The notes below the pieces were generated by a model that saw only the letters and a list, made by a program, of their open reading frames with translations, searched no databases and was not told the DNA's origin. 64,000 bases of DNA from Rivularia sp. MS3 (GTDB lineage: Bacteria; Cyanobacteriota; Cyanobacteriia; Cyanobacteriales; Nostocaceae). The position numbers and the translations under genes are program-made. The stretch lies in contig JAHCMI010000044.1 in the NCBI GenBank assembly GCA_019192545.1, forward strand, positions 1 to 64,000. The letters run 5' to 3'. Every line of letters starts with the position of its first letter. The first letter of the stretch is position 1. Below, piece after piece: positions 10,105-19,094 of the stretch.

Positions 10105-10850
10105 CAGCACAATCAACAAATTTAGAATATTTACCAAGCGATTTAAACAGGGAATTGTTACCGCATCATGTTGCGGTAATTATGGATGGCAATGGTCGAT
10201 GGGCTAAACGTAGGGGTTTACCTCGGATTATGGGGCACAAGCGGGGAACTGATATTCTCAAGGATTTACTTCGTTGCTGTAAAGATTGGGGAATAAAAGT
10301 TTTAACTGTTTATGCTTTTTCTACTGAAAACTGGGGTAGACCCCAAGAGGAAGTTGAATTTTTGATGACTTTGTTCCAACGGGTTTTGCGTCAGGAACTA
10401 CGGGAGATGTTACAAGAGAACGTCAGAATTGGTTTTGTCGGCAATTTAAAGGCTTTGCCGAGTGCCTTACAAGCGGAAATTGGTCGTTCGATGGAAGAAA
10501 CTAAAGATAATCGCGGCATTGATTTTAATGTTGCGACTAACTATGGGGGCAGGCAAGAAATTATTCAAGCTTGTCAGGCGATCGCCGAAAAGGTGGATAA
10601 AGGATTAATGCAGCCCCACGAAATTGATGAAGCCATATTTGAGCATCATCTTTACACTGCTAAACACTGCGACCCAGATTTAATTATTCGCACCAGTGGA
10701 GAAATGCGCTTGAGCAATTTTCTCTTGTGGCAAGCTGCTTATTCAGAAATATATTTCACCGATACATTATGGCCCGATTTCGACCGCAGCGAATTTCGTA
10801 AAGCTTTATCTGCTTATCAGCAAAGAGATAGAAGGTTTGGGAAAGTTTGA
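10101..10850 (+). CDS. uppS: Isoprenyl transferase (undecaprenyl diphosphate synthase)
   Basis: 249 residues. A cis-prenyltransferase with the signature [14 protein letters not shown] (catalytic Asp in DGNGRWA), the central [11 protein letters not shown] block and the C-terminal [20 protein letters not shown]. It extends farnesyl diphosphate with isopentenyl diphosphate to the lipid carrier used for peptidoglycan and glycans. Its start overlaps the cdaA stop by four bases, tying c-di-AMP production to cell-wall carrier supply. STRR arrays begin immediately after the stop codon. Confidence 0.95.
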   Translation: MTAQSTNLEYLPSDLNRELLPHHVAVIMDGNGRWAKRRGLPRIMGHKRGTDILKDLLRCCKDWGIKVLTVYAFSTENWGRPQEEVEFLMTLFQRVLRQELREMLQENVRIGFVGNLKALPSALQAEIGRSMEETKDNRGIDFNVATNYGGRQEIIQACQAIAEKVDKGLMQPHEIDEAIFEHHLYTAKHCDPDLIIRTSGEMRLSNFLLWQAAYSEIYFTDTLWPDFDRSEFRKALSAYQQRDRRFGKV

Positions 10851-10852
10851 AG

Positions 10853-10906
10853 AAGGTTAAAGGTTAAAGGTTTAAGGTCAAAGGTCAAAGGTTAAAGGTT
10901 AAAGGG
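10853..10906 (+). repeat. STRR array of AAGGTTA heptamers
   Basis: Tandem degenerate heptamers AAGGTTA / AAGGTCA, about seven units, right after uppS. The reverse-complement motif (TTAACCT) is repeated at 11319-11358 on the other side of the DUF3143 gene. Typical STRR of heterocystous cyanobacteria. Confidence 0.85.
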
Positions 10907-11002
10907 AATTGGGGATAGGGCATTGGGTATTGGGCATTGATAATTGATAATTGGGTTAAGAGTTATTTTCTCCCCTCTCCCTCACTGCCTCACTCCCTCC
11001 AC

Positions 11003-11275
11003 CTACGGTCCGCTGAAAACTGCTTCTTCTACATCTTTACGACTTAGAGAGTATTTGAAGGAGCGCTGAATGTCTTCTTGATTTTGCCCTGCATTTAAAT
11101 ATCTAACGGTGATTTCTTCAATATCAAGCCAGATTTCGGCTTCCCAGGCAGGTCGCTGTATTCGCCATAAATGCAAACATTTTGGGTCTTGCTGACAGCC
11201 AAGATTTTCTAGCCATTGCTCAATTTGAGGAAGAGGATGATTGTACAGCGGAGTTTCTGAATTTAGAAGATACAT
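11003..11275 (-). CDS. DUF3143 family protein
   Basis: 90 residues, ATG start. Recognised as the cyanobacterial DUF3143 family by PLYNHPLPQIEQWLENLGC and WEAEIWLDIEEITVRYL. Small and soluble, no signal peptide or cysteine pair. Last gene of the dnaK - dnaJ - J-protein series on the minus strand, so it may take part in chaperone function, but its role is unknown. The gene is bracketed by STRR arrays that are inverted relative to each other. Confidence 0.75.
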   Translation of the reverse strand: MYLLNSETPLYNHPLPQIEQWLENLGCQQDPKCLHLWRIQRPAWEAEIWLDIEEITVRYLNAGQNQEDIQRSFKYSLSRKDVEEAVFSGP

Positions 11276-11280
11276 AAAAT

Positions 11281-11358
11281 TAGTTATTAGTTATTAGTTG
11301 TTAGTTGTTAGTCATGATTTAACCTTTAACCTTTAACCTTTGACTTCTAACCTTTAAT
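11281..11358 (-). repeat. STRR arrays (TTAGTTA and TTAACCT types)
   Basis: Two adjacent arrays: TTAGTTA/TTAGTTG heptamers (11281-11311), then TTAACCT heptamers (11319-11358). The second is the reverse complement of the array at 10853-10906. Confidence 0.8.
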
Positions 11359-11366
11359 CTGAAAAG

Positions 11367-11909
11367 TTAATTATTAATTTTTTTTACAATATTTGGTTGA
11401 TTTGAATTCATTATCTGTCGTTGTAATGTAATTTCGGGTTGTTCTATATTTGTCTGAAAAGCAGCTTCACCCCTAGTTAAACCTACAGCTATTACTAGCA
11501 ATAAACATCCTAAGAAAGTTAATCCTAGAATAAACAAAGCGAAAATCTCACCGGGTGAAAGAGGGCGATCGGTAGGATCGAGATAAGCCGATCTAGATGC
11601 ATAACGGTTACGATTCACCGGACGATTCAAGTCGGAGGGTGGTTGAATAACTCCAAACCGAGAATAACCGATTTTGAGGTCGTAAGTTAAACGTTTTTGG
11701 GGATTGCTTAGTGTTGCATATGCTTCATTGAGTTTTTGAAATTTAACGGTAGCAAGTCCAGTAGGTAAATCTGTAGTATCGGGATGATAGCATTTGCTAA
11801 GTTCTCGATAAGCACGACGGATTTCGATTGCTGAAGCTGCTGGATGCAGACCTAACAAGGAATAGTAGGTCGGATAAGTGCGACTTAGTTTTGTCCCATC
11901 TTCGTTCAC
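11367..11909 (-). CDS. Membrane-anchored J-domain protein
   Basis: 180 residues, GTG start. An N-terminal J domain (about 14-80) with the Hsp70-stimulating HPD tripeptide in KCYHPDTTDLP, then a linker, then one strongly hydrophobic helix near 125-147 (FALFILGLTFLGCLLLVIAV) and a short polar tail. It would recruit DnaK to a membrane. Neither the Gly/Phe region nor the zinc domain of full DnaJ is present. It lies downstream of dnaJ and upstream of DUF3143, all on one strand, consistent with a chaperone operon or sub-operons. Confidence 0.85.
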   Translation of the reverse strand: MNEDGTKLSRTYPTYYSLLGLHPAASAIEIRRAYRELSKCYHPDTTDLPTGLATVKFQKLNEAYATLSNPQKRLTYDLKIGYSRFGVIQPPSDLNRPVNRNRYASRSAYLDPTDRPLSPGEIFALFILGLTFLGCLLLVIAVGLTRGEAAFQTNIEQPEITLQRQIMNSNQPNIVKKINN

Positions 11910-12105
11910 GGCTATGTTCGTTACCTTGCAAACAGTTTTTTCTAATATTTTAAAACTATCTTTTTATCGCAAGGTATGGAAATCTCAAATCCATGAATAT
12001 TTGTAAATTTCAATAAGATACTGCACGAAGGTTAAAATCAATCTATAGAGGGATTTTTTGACCTAAAATTCAAGATTAATTAAGATTAATTGTTAATTTA
12101 GTTAA

Positions 12106-13101
12106 TTATCTCAGCAAATCTTTACGAGGTTTAAAAGTTTCTATTGCACGTAACTTTTCGTAAAGTTCGCGTTCTTCAGAACTGATATTTTTAGGACTCG
12201 GAGTAATGATTTGGATTTCTACGAGTTGATTTCCTCGTTTGCCTTTTTCGTTGGGATATCCTTTACCTTCTAAACGCAACCTTTGTCCGGATCTAACTCC
12301 TGGAGGAATTGTCATTTTTACTAACCCATCTAAAGTTGGTGCTTCTACTTGCCCTCCTAAAACTGCTTCGCAGGGAGTAATTGGTACTTGACAATAAATA
12401 TCGTTACCGTCAAGTTTAAATATATGATGAGTCTGTACGGTAATTTTTAAGTATAAATCGCCGCCACTAATACCTTGATTACGCAAGCGAATTGTTTGTC
12501 CGGTTACCATTCCTGGGGGCATATTCACTTCTAAAGAGCGGCCATCTTCAAGACGAATTCTTTCTAGGCCACCTTGATAAGCTTTCTCTAAAGGTAAAGT
12601 TAATCTTGCTTCTATATCCCGGCGAGTTTGGCGGGCATTGGGTGTATAAGAAACTTTGGTTCTAGGAGTCCGAAATGGATCGGTTTTGGGAGTATTCGCA
12701 GAAGCAGTAGAAGATTTATTTCCTTTGCTCTTGACACCAAATACTTGGTCAATAAAGGTATCAAAGTTATCGTATTTACCGGGGTTGACATCGTTAGAAG
12801 TACGACTGCCGTTTCCTTGATTCGCACCTTTACGGGAAGAAGATTTAGAACCAGCAAAGCCATTTTGCTTCCAAAAAACGCTGAATTGGTCGTACTGGGC
12901 ACGTTTACCGGGGTCGCTTAATATTTCGTAAGCTTCATTTACATCTTTAAATTTTTCCTCTGCGGCTTTGTTACCAGGATTTAAATCGGGATGGTATTGA
13001 CGTGCTAATCGGCGATAACTCTTTTTAATTACATCGTTTGGAGCATCTTTAGATACTCCTAAAATCTCGTAGTAATCGCGAAAATTCTGCAAGTTTTGCA
13101 T
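12106..13101 (-). CDS. DnaJ-class co-chaperone (CbpA-like, no zinc domain)
   Basis: 331 residues. A J domain at about 8-75 with HPD ([17 protein letters not shown]), a Gly/Ser/Asn-rich linker (about 90-155), then the two C-terminal substrate-binding beta domains ([39 protein letters not shown]). The CXXCXGXG zinc fingers of DnaJ are absent, so it is a type II (CbpA-like) J-protein. It should deliver clients to the DnaK encoded about 430 bases upstream on the same strand. Confidence 0.9.
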   Translation of the reverse strand: MQNLQNFRDYYEILGVSKDAPNDVIKKSYRRLARQYHPDLNPGNKAAEEKFKDVNEAYEILSDPGKRAQYDQFSVFWKQNGFAGSKSSSRKGANQGNGSRTSNDVNPGKYDNFDTFIDQVFGVKSKGNKSSTASANTPKTDPFRTPRTKVSYTPNARQTRRDIEARLTLPLEKAYQGGLERIRLEDGRSLEVNMPPGMVTGQTIRLRNQGISGGDLYLKITVQTHHIFKLDGNDIYCQVPITPCEAVLGGQVEAPTLDGLVKMTIPPGVRSGQRLRLEGKGYPNEKGKRGNQLVEIQIITPSPKNISSEERELYEKLRAIETFKPRKDLLR

Positions 13102-13530
13102 AGTAAGTTGTTTAACTTTCGATTTGTAAGCAGGAGTAGGTAATGAATAATAGGTAATTCGGAATTAGTAATATCAATAAATAATTTTAATTTTAGTTTT
13201 GATTTTTCTCATATAGCAAGCTTTTTAGACAAAGGATTGATTCGCATATTTTGCATCAAAGGTATTAAAGATATTAAAGAACTAGATTTTCTTTGTAGTT
13301 GATGATTTATGTTTTCGGCTCGACAATTAACTCAGTCCAAAAGATGAAATGTGTTTTTTGAAGACTGAGGAAAAAAGTTTTGGAATGTTTAGTTTTTACT
13401 GTTTTTGTTTACTATCACTTAATATTAAAAGCCGGATTATTTCATCAGTATATTGTTAAATAACTAAGAGCGGAGTTAACCGCCCGTATACTAACCTACT
13501 TTTGCTCGTAAAAAGCTCGCTTGAGGGGCT
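13102..13530. other. Spacer between dnaK and dnaJ
   Basis: About 430 AT-rich bases. It probably carries its own promoter for dnaJ, but no CIRCE-type inverted repeat or convincing -35/-10 pair was found. Confidence 0.4.
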
Positions 13531-15756
13531 TTAGAGCCAATCGTCATCTTCGTCATCCCAGTTATCTCGGTAGCTGGGTTTAGATGGTTTGCGAGAGGAA
13601 TAACCTTTATCTCTGGCATCGTAGGAAGGATAGCTGTTGTCTCTGGGGTAACTTCGATCGGATTCGCCACCGTAGCCCCTATCGTCGCGTTCTCTTCCAT
13701 AACCCCTATCGGCATCTCTACCGTAGCCTCGTCTATCGGCATCTCTACCGTAAGCTCCTCTGTCATAGTCTCTACCGTAGCCCCGGTCATAATCTCTATC
13801 GCCGTAACCCCTGTCGTAGTCTCTACCGTAGCCTCTATCGGCACCTCTACCGATGCCTCTATCGTAAAAATCGTCATCTTCTTTATCGCCGATAAAGATG
13901 TCGCGAATGGTACCGAATAAATCGTCTTCCTCGTCGTCGGCATAATACTGACGTACTTCTTTATTCAAATCGGATAAGGCATCTTGTAAATCGGCGTAAG
14001 CTTGATCGATACCTCTATCGTCATCTTCCTTCAAGCTATCGCGTAAATCCCGGCAAATATTATCAATTCGCTGACGGCGATTGCGAGCAAACTGCATTCC
14101 GAAATCTAGGGCTACTTCTCGAAGTTGTCTTTCTGCCTGTAAAATTAATGCTTCGGAGCGGGTACGTTTTTCAACTTTCTCTTTGCGCTGTCTGTCAACG
14201 TCGGCAAATTTTTCTGCATCCCGAATCGCTTTCTGGATATCGGCTTCGCTTAAATTAGAGGCACCTTGAACTGTAATACTTTGTTCTCTTCCGGTAGTTC
14301 TATCTAATGCCGTTACCTGCAATATGCCGTTGGCATCAATATCAAAAGATACTTGAATTTGCGGGATTCCCCGAGGTGCAGGGGGTATTCCATAAAGTTT
14401 GAATCTTCCCAAGGATTTGTTGTCGGCAGCCATTTCCCGCTCGCCCTGGGCTACATGAACTTCTACTGTATTTTGATTGTTTTCGGAAGTTGAGAAAATA
14501 TCGGAACGACGCACTGGGATTGTAGTGTTGCGAGGAATTAACTTTTTCATCACCCCGCCAATAGTTTCTAAACCTATAGATAAAGGAGTTACGTCAAGCA
14601 GCAATACATCTTTTAATTCGCCACCGAGAATACCGGCTTGTACGGCAGCACCAACGGCTACAACTTCATCGGGGTTGACATTCTGGTTGGGCTGCAAACC
14701 AATCATTGCTTCTACCAATTTTTCCACAATTGGCATTCTGGTTGAACCACCCACAAGTACAACTTCCTCAATATCTCTGGGAGTCATCCCGGCATCTCGC
14801 AGCGCTCTTTTGACAGGAACTCGCAATCTACCTAGTAAATCGTCACACATCGCCTCAAACTGCGATCGCGTTAAACGAGTTTCCAGATGTTTTGGACCAT
14901 CTTGGTCGGCAGTAATAAAAGGTAAATTAATATCGGTGACGCTAACCGCCGAAAGTTCGATTTTTGCCTTTTCCGCCGCTTCCATCAACCGCTGTAAAGC
15001 TTGGCGATCGCGTCTGAGATCGACACCTTCATCTTCCAAAAACTTCTCGGCTAACCAATCAACAATCCTTTTATCAAAATCGTTACCACCTAATTGAGTA
15101 TCGCCGGATGTAGCTTTAACTTCAAATACACCGTCGCCAACTTCCAAAATGGAGACATCAAAAGTTCCACCACCCAAGTCAAATACCAAAATAACTTCGC
15201 TATCAGCTTTCTCCAAACCGTAAGCTAAAGCGGCAGCAGTTGGTTCGTTGAGAATTCTTAATACTTCTAAACCAGCGATTCTACCGGCATCTCTGGTAGC
15301 TTGTCGCTGAGCGTCATTAAAATAAGCAGGAACGGTAATTACTGCACCAGTTACGGGTTCGCCCAAATATTTACTCGCATCATCGGCTAATTTCCTTAAA
15401 ATCATCGCCGAAACTTCTTCCGGTGCGAAATTCTTCTTAACACGGGGACATACAATGTTAATATCACCAAGTTCGCTTTTACGCACCGTATAAGGAACCC
15501 GCTTCGATTCCGGACTTAACTCCGAATATTTGCGTCCCATAAACCGCTTGATAGCAAAAAAAGTATTTTGAGGATTGAGGACAGTTTGTCTTCTTGCCAT
15601 CTGCCCTACAACCTTCTCGCCGTCTTTACTAAAGCCAACAACCGAGGGAGTGGTTCGCATTCCTTCCGCATTGGCAATAACCACCGGCTTGCCACCTTCC
15701 ATAACGGCGACTACAGAGTTTGTTGTACCCAAGTCGATGCCTACGACCTTGCCCAT
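13531..15756 (-). CDS. dnaK: Hsp70 chaperone DnaK with Tyr/Gly/Arg/Asp-rich C-terminal tail
   Basis: 741 residues, about 100 longer than typical DnaK. Residues 1-390 are the ATPase ([18 protein letters not shown], the [20 protein letters not shown] phosphate loop, [11 protein letters not shown]). Residues 390-520 are the substrate-binding domain ([18 protein letters not shown]). About the last 111 residues (DNA 13534-13866) are an unusual low-complexity tail of YGRDYDRG-type repeats ending in an acidic DDEDDDWL. The tail replaces the EEVD-like end and looks intrinsically disordered. Cyanobacteria carry several dnaK copies; long acidic tails recall the DnaK1/DnaK3 types. First gene of the chaperone cluster. 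Confidence 0.95.
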   Translation of the reverse strand: MGKVVGIDLGTTNSVVAVMEGGKPVVIANAEGMRTTPSVVGFSKDGEKVVGQMARRQTVLNPQNTFFAIKRFMGRKYSELSPESKRVPYTVRKSELGDINIVCPRVKKNFAPEEVSAMILRKLADDASKYLGEPVTGAVITVPAYFNDAQRQATRDAGRIAGLEVLRILNEPTAAALAYGLEKADSEVILVFDLGGGTFDVSILEVGDGVFEVKATSGDTQLGGNDFDKRIVDWLAEKFLEDEGVDLRRDRQALQRLMEAAEKAKIELSAVSVTDINLPFITADQDGPKHLETRLTRSQFEAMCDDLLGRLRVPVKRALRDAGMTPRDIEEVVLVGGSTRMPIVEKLVEAMIGLQPNQNVNPDEVVAVGAAVQAGILGGELKDVLLLDVTPLSIGLETIGGVMKKLIPRNTTIPVRRSDIFSTSENNQNTVEVHVAQGEREMAADNKSLGRFKLYGIPPAPRGIPQIQVSFDIDANGILQVTALDRTTGREQSITVQGASNLSEADIQKAIRDAEKFADVDRQRKEKVEKRTRSEALILQAERQLREVALDFGMQFARNRRQRIDNICRDLRDSLKEDDDRGIDQAYADLQDALSDLNKEVRQYYADDEEDDLFGTIRDIFIGDKEDDDFYDRGIGRGADRGYGRDYDRGYGDRDYDRGYGRDYDRGAYGRDADRRGYGRDADRGYGRERDDRGYGGESDRSYPRDNSYPSYDARDKGYSSRKPSKPSYRDNWDDEDDDWL

Positions 15757-16031
15757 GCCCTACGATCCCTCCTAATATGTCCTAATAAAAATATGTTTAG
15801 AAGTAATGCTTGATTTATTGTATCTTGCAGTTGAGAAATACATTGTCAACTAAATTATCAATAATCAAGTTTGCTGTTTCAAATGATGCTGGTTTTTCTA
15901 CAGAATCAGCGATTAACAGTTCTGGTTGATTTATTGCTCAATCGGGCAATAAATGTACTCGAAAAAACAAATCATTTTTCATCCTTCACTTAAGTCTCAT
16001 CCTTTATCCTTTATAGTTCCGACGTTTATCC

Positions 16032-16883
16032 GTGGATTTAAAAGAACAACTAGAAACCCATCTTATCCAGATAGCACGAGAACGCGATCCTTATTTAGCA
16101 ACAGCAGGACATTTCTTTGTCCAAGAATACATTCGTGCTTCTTTTTCACAATGGGGAAGTGTGGAAATCCACACCTTTAAAGTTGATAATAAACTCCATG
16201 AAAATCTCATATTGAATTTACCTTCAGTTGCTCAAACTGAAAAGGACAATTTATCACCAATCCTAATTGCGGCTCATTATGATAGTGTTCCGGGAAGTCT
16301 GGGAGCTGATGATAATGCTACTGGTGTAGCGGTTTTATTAGAATTAGCCAGGATTTTTGCTACTCAGCCAGTTAAGTATCCTATAAGACTAGTAGCTTTT
16401 GATATGGAAGAAGCTGGTTTGTTAGGTAGCACGGATTATGTAGCAAAATTAGTCAGAGAAAAGCAGAAGTTGCGGTTGATGATGTCTTTGGAAATGTTAG
16501 GTTATCGCGATGCAAATCCTGGCACGCAAAATTATCCGGTTCCGATATTGAAAAGGTTTTATCCCGATACGGGAGATTTTATTGCTTTAATTGGTAATTT
16601 GAAAACCCTTCCCGATTTATTTCGACTCCGCAATAGTTTTCGTAAAAGTGGGACTCAGAGCGAGTTTTTACCGGTTCCGAATAACGGGAAAATAGTTGCT
16701 GATACTAGAAGAAGTGACCATTCACCGTTTTGGGATGCTGGTTATAAAGCAATGATGGTAACTGATACTTCGTTTTTAAGGAATCCTCATTATCACAAGC
16801 CCAGCGACAAGATTGATACTTTGGATTTAGATTTTTTGACTGAGGTTTGTCGGGGGTTGGAAGTGGGGATTAGGGAGTTGTGA
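16032..16883 (+). CDS. M28 family zinc aminopeptidase-like protein
   Basis: 283 residues, GTG start. Metal-ligand pattern of M28 enzymes: H and D in AAHYDSVPGSLGADDNATG, the Glu pair in FDMEEAGLLG, and a late H/D site in RRSDHSPFWDAGYKAMMVTD. It would be a two-zinc exo-peptidase or a glutaminyl-cyclase-like relative. No signal peptide is seen, so cytoplasmic unless the start is wrong. Divergent from dnaK. Substrate not predictable. Confidence 0.88.
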   Translation: MDLKEQLETHLIQIARERDPYLATAGHFFVQEYIRASFSQWGSVEIHTFKVDNKLHENLILNLPSVAQTEKDNLSPILIAAHYDSVPGSLGADDNATGVAVLLELARIFATQPVKYPIRLVAFDMEEAGLLGSTDYVAKLVREKQKLRLMMSLEMLGYRDANPGTQNYPVPILKRFYPDTGDFIALIGNLKTLPDLFRLRNSFRKSGTQSEFLPVPNNGKIVADTRRSDHSPFWDAGYKAMMVTDTSFLRNPHYHKPSDKIDTLDLDFLTEVCRGLEVGIREL

Positions 16884-16914
16884 TTTATAAGTAGCAAGTA
16901 GCAAGTAATAGATT

Positions 16915-16983
16915 GTAGGGTGCTGTGACGTTTTGAAGGATGCTGTGGGGAAGTTAAATGTATGTTTTTAACGTCACGCACCA
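16915..16983. repeat. Palindromic repeat, copy 1 (GTGACGTT stem)
   Basis: Begins GTAGGGTGCTGTGACGTT and ends AACGTCACGCACCA; the ends pair into a long hairpin. Member of a window-wide family (also 28846, 28951, 29991 and a diverged one at 63740) whose inner stem bases change together. Confidence 0.8.
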
Positions 16984-16998
16984 GAGGTAATTTTTTGA

Positions 16999-17160
16999 AA
17001 CGCAGAGGAGCGCGGAGGGTGACGCGGAGGGACGCGGAGGGAAAGATTTATTTTCAGGTGTATTTTATATCAAGGTTGAATTGTTTTTACATAAGAATAG
17101 GCAAGAAACCCGGCGGTTGAAACCGCTGCTACACAAGCGAAACCCACCTACGTGGGTTAA
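16999..17160. repeat. Dispersed repeat cluster
   Basis: 16999-17041 is a CGCGGAGGG-type direct repeat. 17113-17126 is a GCGGTT-GA-AACCGC hairpin and 17141-17158 an AACCCAC-CTAC-GTGGGTT hairpin. Such modules are typical dispersed repeats of Nostocales. They abut the broken 3' end of the pseudogene at 17161-17693. Confidence 0.6.
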
Positions 17161-17693
17161 ATATTTAAAGATTGTAATCGTAATCTCTTGAAATTTTGAT
17201 TCCGACATAATCTTGATGATGTGTTTCCCAAGAATATAGGTGTAATCAATATCGTATAAGGCTAAATGATAAATTTTTGTTTCAGGAAATTTAGCTTTAA
17301 AAAATTGAGATAGAATCTGTTTTCTTTTACGAGGTAAGTATTCATAGTAATGAAAATCATTTGTTTCTGATAAAAAATCTTCAAATTTATCAATTTTGAA
17401 TAACCCCGATTTTATACAAGATTGAGTAATCGCTGATTCTTTAGTTTGAGATACAGCATAACAAAAAATATATAATATTTTTCTCCTTCTGTTTCTCCAT
17501 AATTCAAAAGTTCTGCTAAAACTCTCGAAGGTAAATTTGGTCTTTCAGATATCAGACGTTCGTATTGAGTCAGCAATTTCACCAAAGCACTTTCCGAAGC
17601 ATTAGGATGTTTAGCAATACTCTTGGTAACCTCTCCCCAACTATGATTCACCAATAAATGCAAAACTTCCCCTAGTGTCGATAAATATTGCAA
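17161..17693 (-). pseudogene. Leucine-rich-repeat-variant-like gene, frameshifted and truncated
   Basis: The first part (17693-17412) encodes LRV-like units: SIAKHPNASESALVKLL and RPNLPSRVLAELLNYG. A stop follows at 17412. In a second frame a run of 100 open codons (17460-17161) continues with YAVSQTKESAITQSC and DFHYYEYLPRKRKQIL. The junction lies in a run of six identical bases (A6 on the plus strand, 17463-17468); gaining one base there would join the two frames. A stop lies just before 17693, where the only start is a weak TTG, so the 5' end is also lost. The 3' end runs into dispersed repeats. Remnant of a longer repeat protein. Confidence 0.65.
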
Positions 17694-18165
17694 TATGCTA
17701 AGCTATAAACCCGGTTTTTTTCATTAAATCGGCTTATTTATGTTCTAGTATCAAAAAGTGGAGTTTAATTATTTCTTATTCTTGCTTTTGCCTAACTATG
17801 ACAGCTAAAGCCCGATTTTATCCAAATCCTTCTCTTCATATTTAGTTAATGTTACATTTGTATTAAATGTAACATTTAAATATTATCTCATCAGAGTTAA
17901 TAAAAAATAGACTTTTTGACTTATAAATCTTTATTTTGTATAAAAATATATGCCAAAAGATGTTATGATAATATATCTTTAGATAGAGTCTAAACATCTT
18001 TAGATGTAGTAAGTCTCATGGGATGAATCACATATGTAGGGGTGAAAAAGCAAAAGCATAGCCTTTAGAGTGAAATAATTCTATTTAAATTGGTGTTTCC
18101 TGATTATTGATTTCGTTCGTAAGTTCACGGAAAAACCGGATTTGTATAAAGTAAAAGATATAAAT
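17694..18165. other. Spacer with palindromes upstream of the response regulator
   Basis: Contains a perfect 12-bp inverted repeat, AATGTTACATTT with loop GTATT (17848-17876), and a second pair AAAGATGTT/AACATCTTT (about 17956-18001) around short ATCTTTAGAT motifs. These could be operators or RNA stems for the downstream regulator. No gene is seen. Confidence 0.5.
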
Positions 18166-18750
18166 ATGACGAAAATATTGCAAAAATCAGGTTGCACGGG
18201 CAATATTCTTGTGATTGATGACGAACCAGATAATTTAGAAGTTTTATCTATTATTCTTGAGTCGGAAGGCTATCAAGTTAGACAAGCGATAAATGCTGAG
18301 ATGGCTTTTAAAACTATCAAAGTTAAATTGCCGGAATTGATTTTGCTAGATGTAAGAATGCCAGAGATTGATGGATATGAATTATGTCAGAAACTAAAAT
18401 CAAATTCAGATACTAAAGATATTCCAATCATATTTTTAAGCGGTTTAGCTAGGAATATTGATAAACGTAAAGGATTTGAAGTTGGTGCTGTAGATTTTAT
18501 TACTAAACCTTTCCATTTACAAGAAACTTTGGCTAGAGTTAAACATCAGTTAACTATTCGTAGATTAGAGCTTGAATTAAAGCAAAGAGAGAGCGAACTT
18601 AGCCAGCAAAATAATCGTTTAAAAACAGAAATATTTAGCCGTCAGCAGGCAGAAAACGAACTAAAAAATTGCAAAATTTTATTGGAAGCTAGAAATCGCC
18701 AGCTTCAAAATATATTCGATAATTCCCATAGCGTGCAAGTACGCTCTTAA
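18166..18750 (+). CDS. Response regulator receiver with coiled-coil tail, no output domain
   Basis: About 194 residues from the ATG at 18166; a TTG 24 bases earlier is a weaker alternative. The receiver domain has the acidic pair in NILVIDDEPDN, the phospho-acceptor in LILLDVRMPEIDG, the conserved Thr/Ser in IIFLSG and the Lys in FITKPFH. After it comes a coiled coil (ELELKQRESELSQQNNRL) of the type that normally links to PAS, GAF or kinase domains, but the frame stops at NIFDNSHSVQVRS. It may therefore be a truncated hybrid sensor or a stand-alone receiver. No partner kinase is adjacent. Confidence 0.85.
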   Translation: MTKILQKSGCTGNILVIDDEPDNLEVLSIILESEGYQVRQAINAEMAFKTIKVKLPELILLDVRMPEIDGYELCQKLKSNSDTKDIPIIFLSGLARNIDKRKGFEVGAVDFITKPFHLQETLARVKHQLTIRRLELELKQRESELSQQNNRLKTEIFSRQQAENELKNCKILLEARNRQLQNIFDNSHSVQVRS

Positions 18751-19094
18751 AATATTTTTCCTAAATTATTAATATTAGTCACAATTTAAGGAGACGTTAT
18801 ACTGCTATGGCTCTTTTTTTATCGGTTTAGCTAATACATGCAACTGAGTTATTTCCCCATAAGTCATAAATGAAGCTAAAAATTGCTGGATAAGAAAAAG
18901 AAGTAAGAAGTAGCAAGTAGTAAGTAGCTAAAATATAATTTTGGCTACTTTCTTAATTTGAATTAAATTCTACCTACAGAGAAATTTCAACTATACATCT
19001 GCTGTATTAAAAGTTAAAATTTTTACTGCAAAAAATAGTTTGTGTAACAATAGCTGTATTCTTTCTAACACAGGCTGCGAGGAGTAAAAGAACT
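18751..19094. other. Spacer with STRRs
   Basis: Contains an STRR stretch of AAGTAGC/AAGTAGT units at about 18897-18930. No gene seen. The end supplies a GAGGAG ribosome-binding site for the S41 peptidase gene. Confidence 0.5.

Noticed and set aside
13491-13943. Thr/Ile/Glu-rich minus-strand frame and a Tyr/Arg/Leu-rich plus-strand frame over the dnaK tail
   Set aside because: They are other-frame readings of the YGRDYDRG repeat and mirror its periodicity.
14477-15097. 206-residue plus-strand frame inside dnaK
   Set aside because: Antisense to the highly conserved ATPase domain; Ser/Pro/Thr-rich as expected for a shadow.
15757-16031. Search for a CIRCE operator upstream of dnaK
   Set aside because: No TTAGCACTC-N9-GAGTGCTAA-like inverted repeat found.
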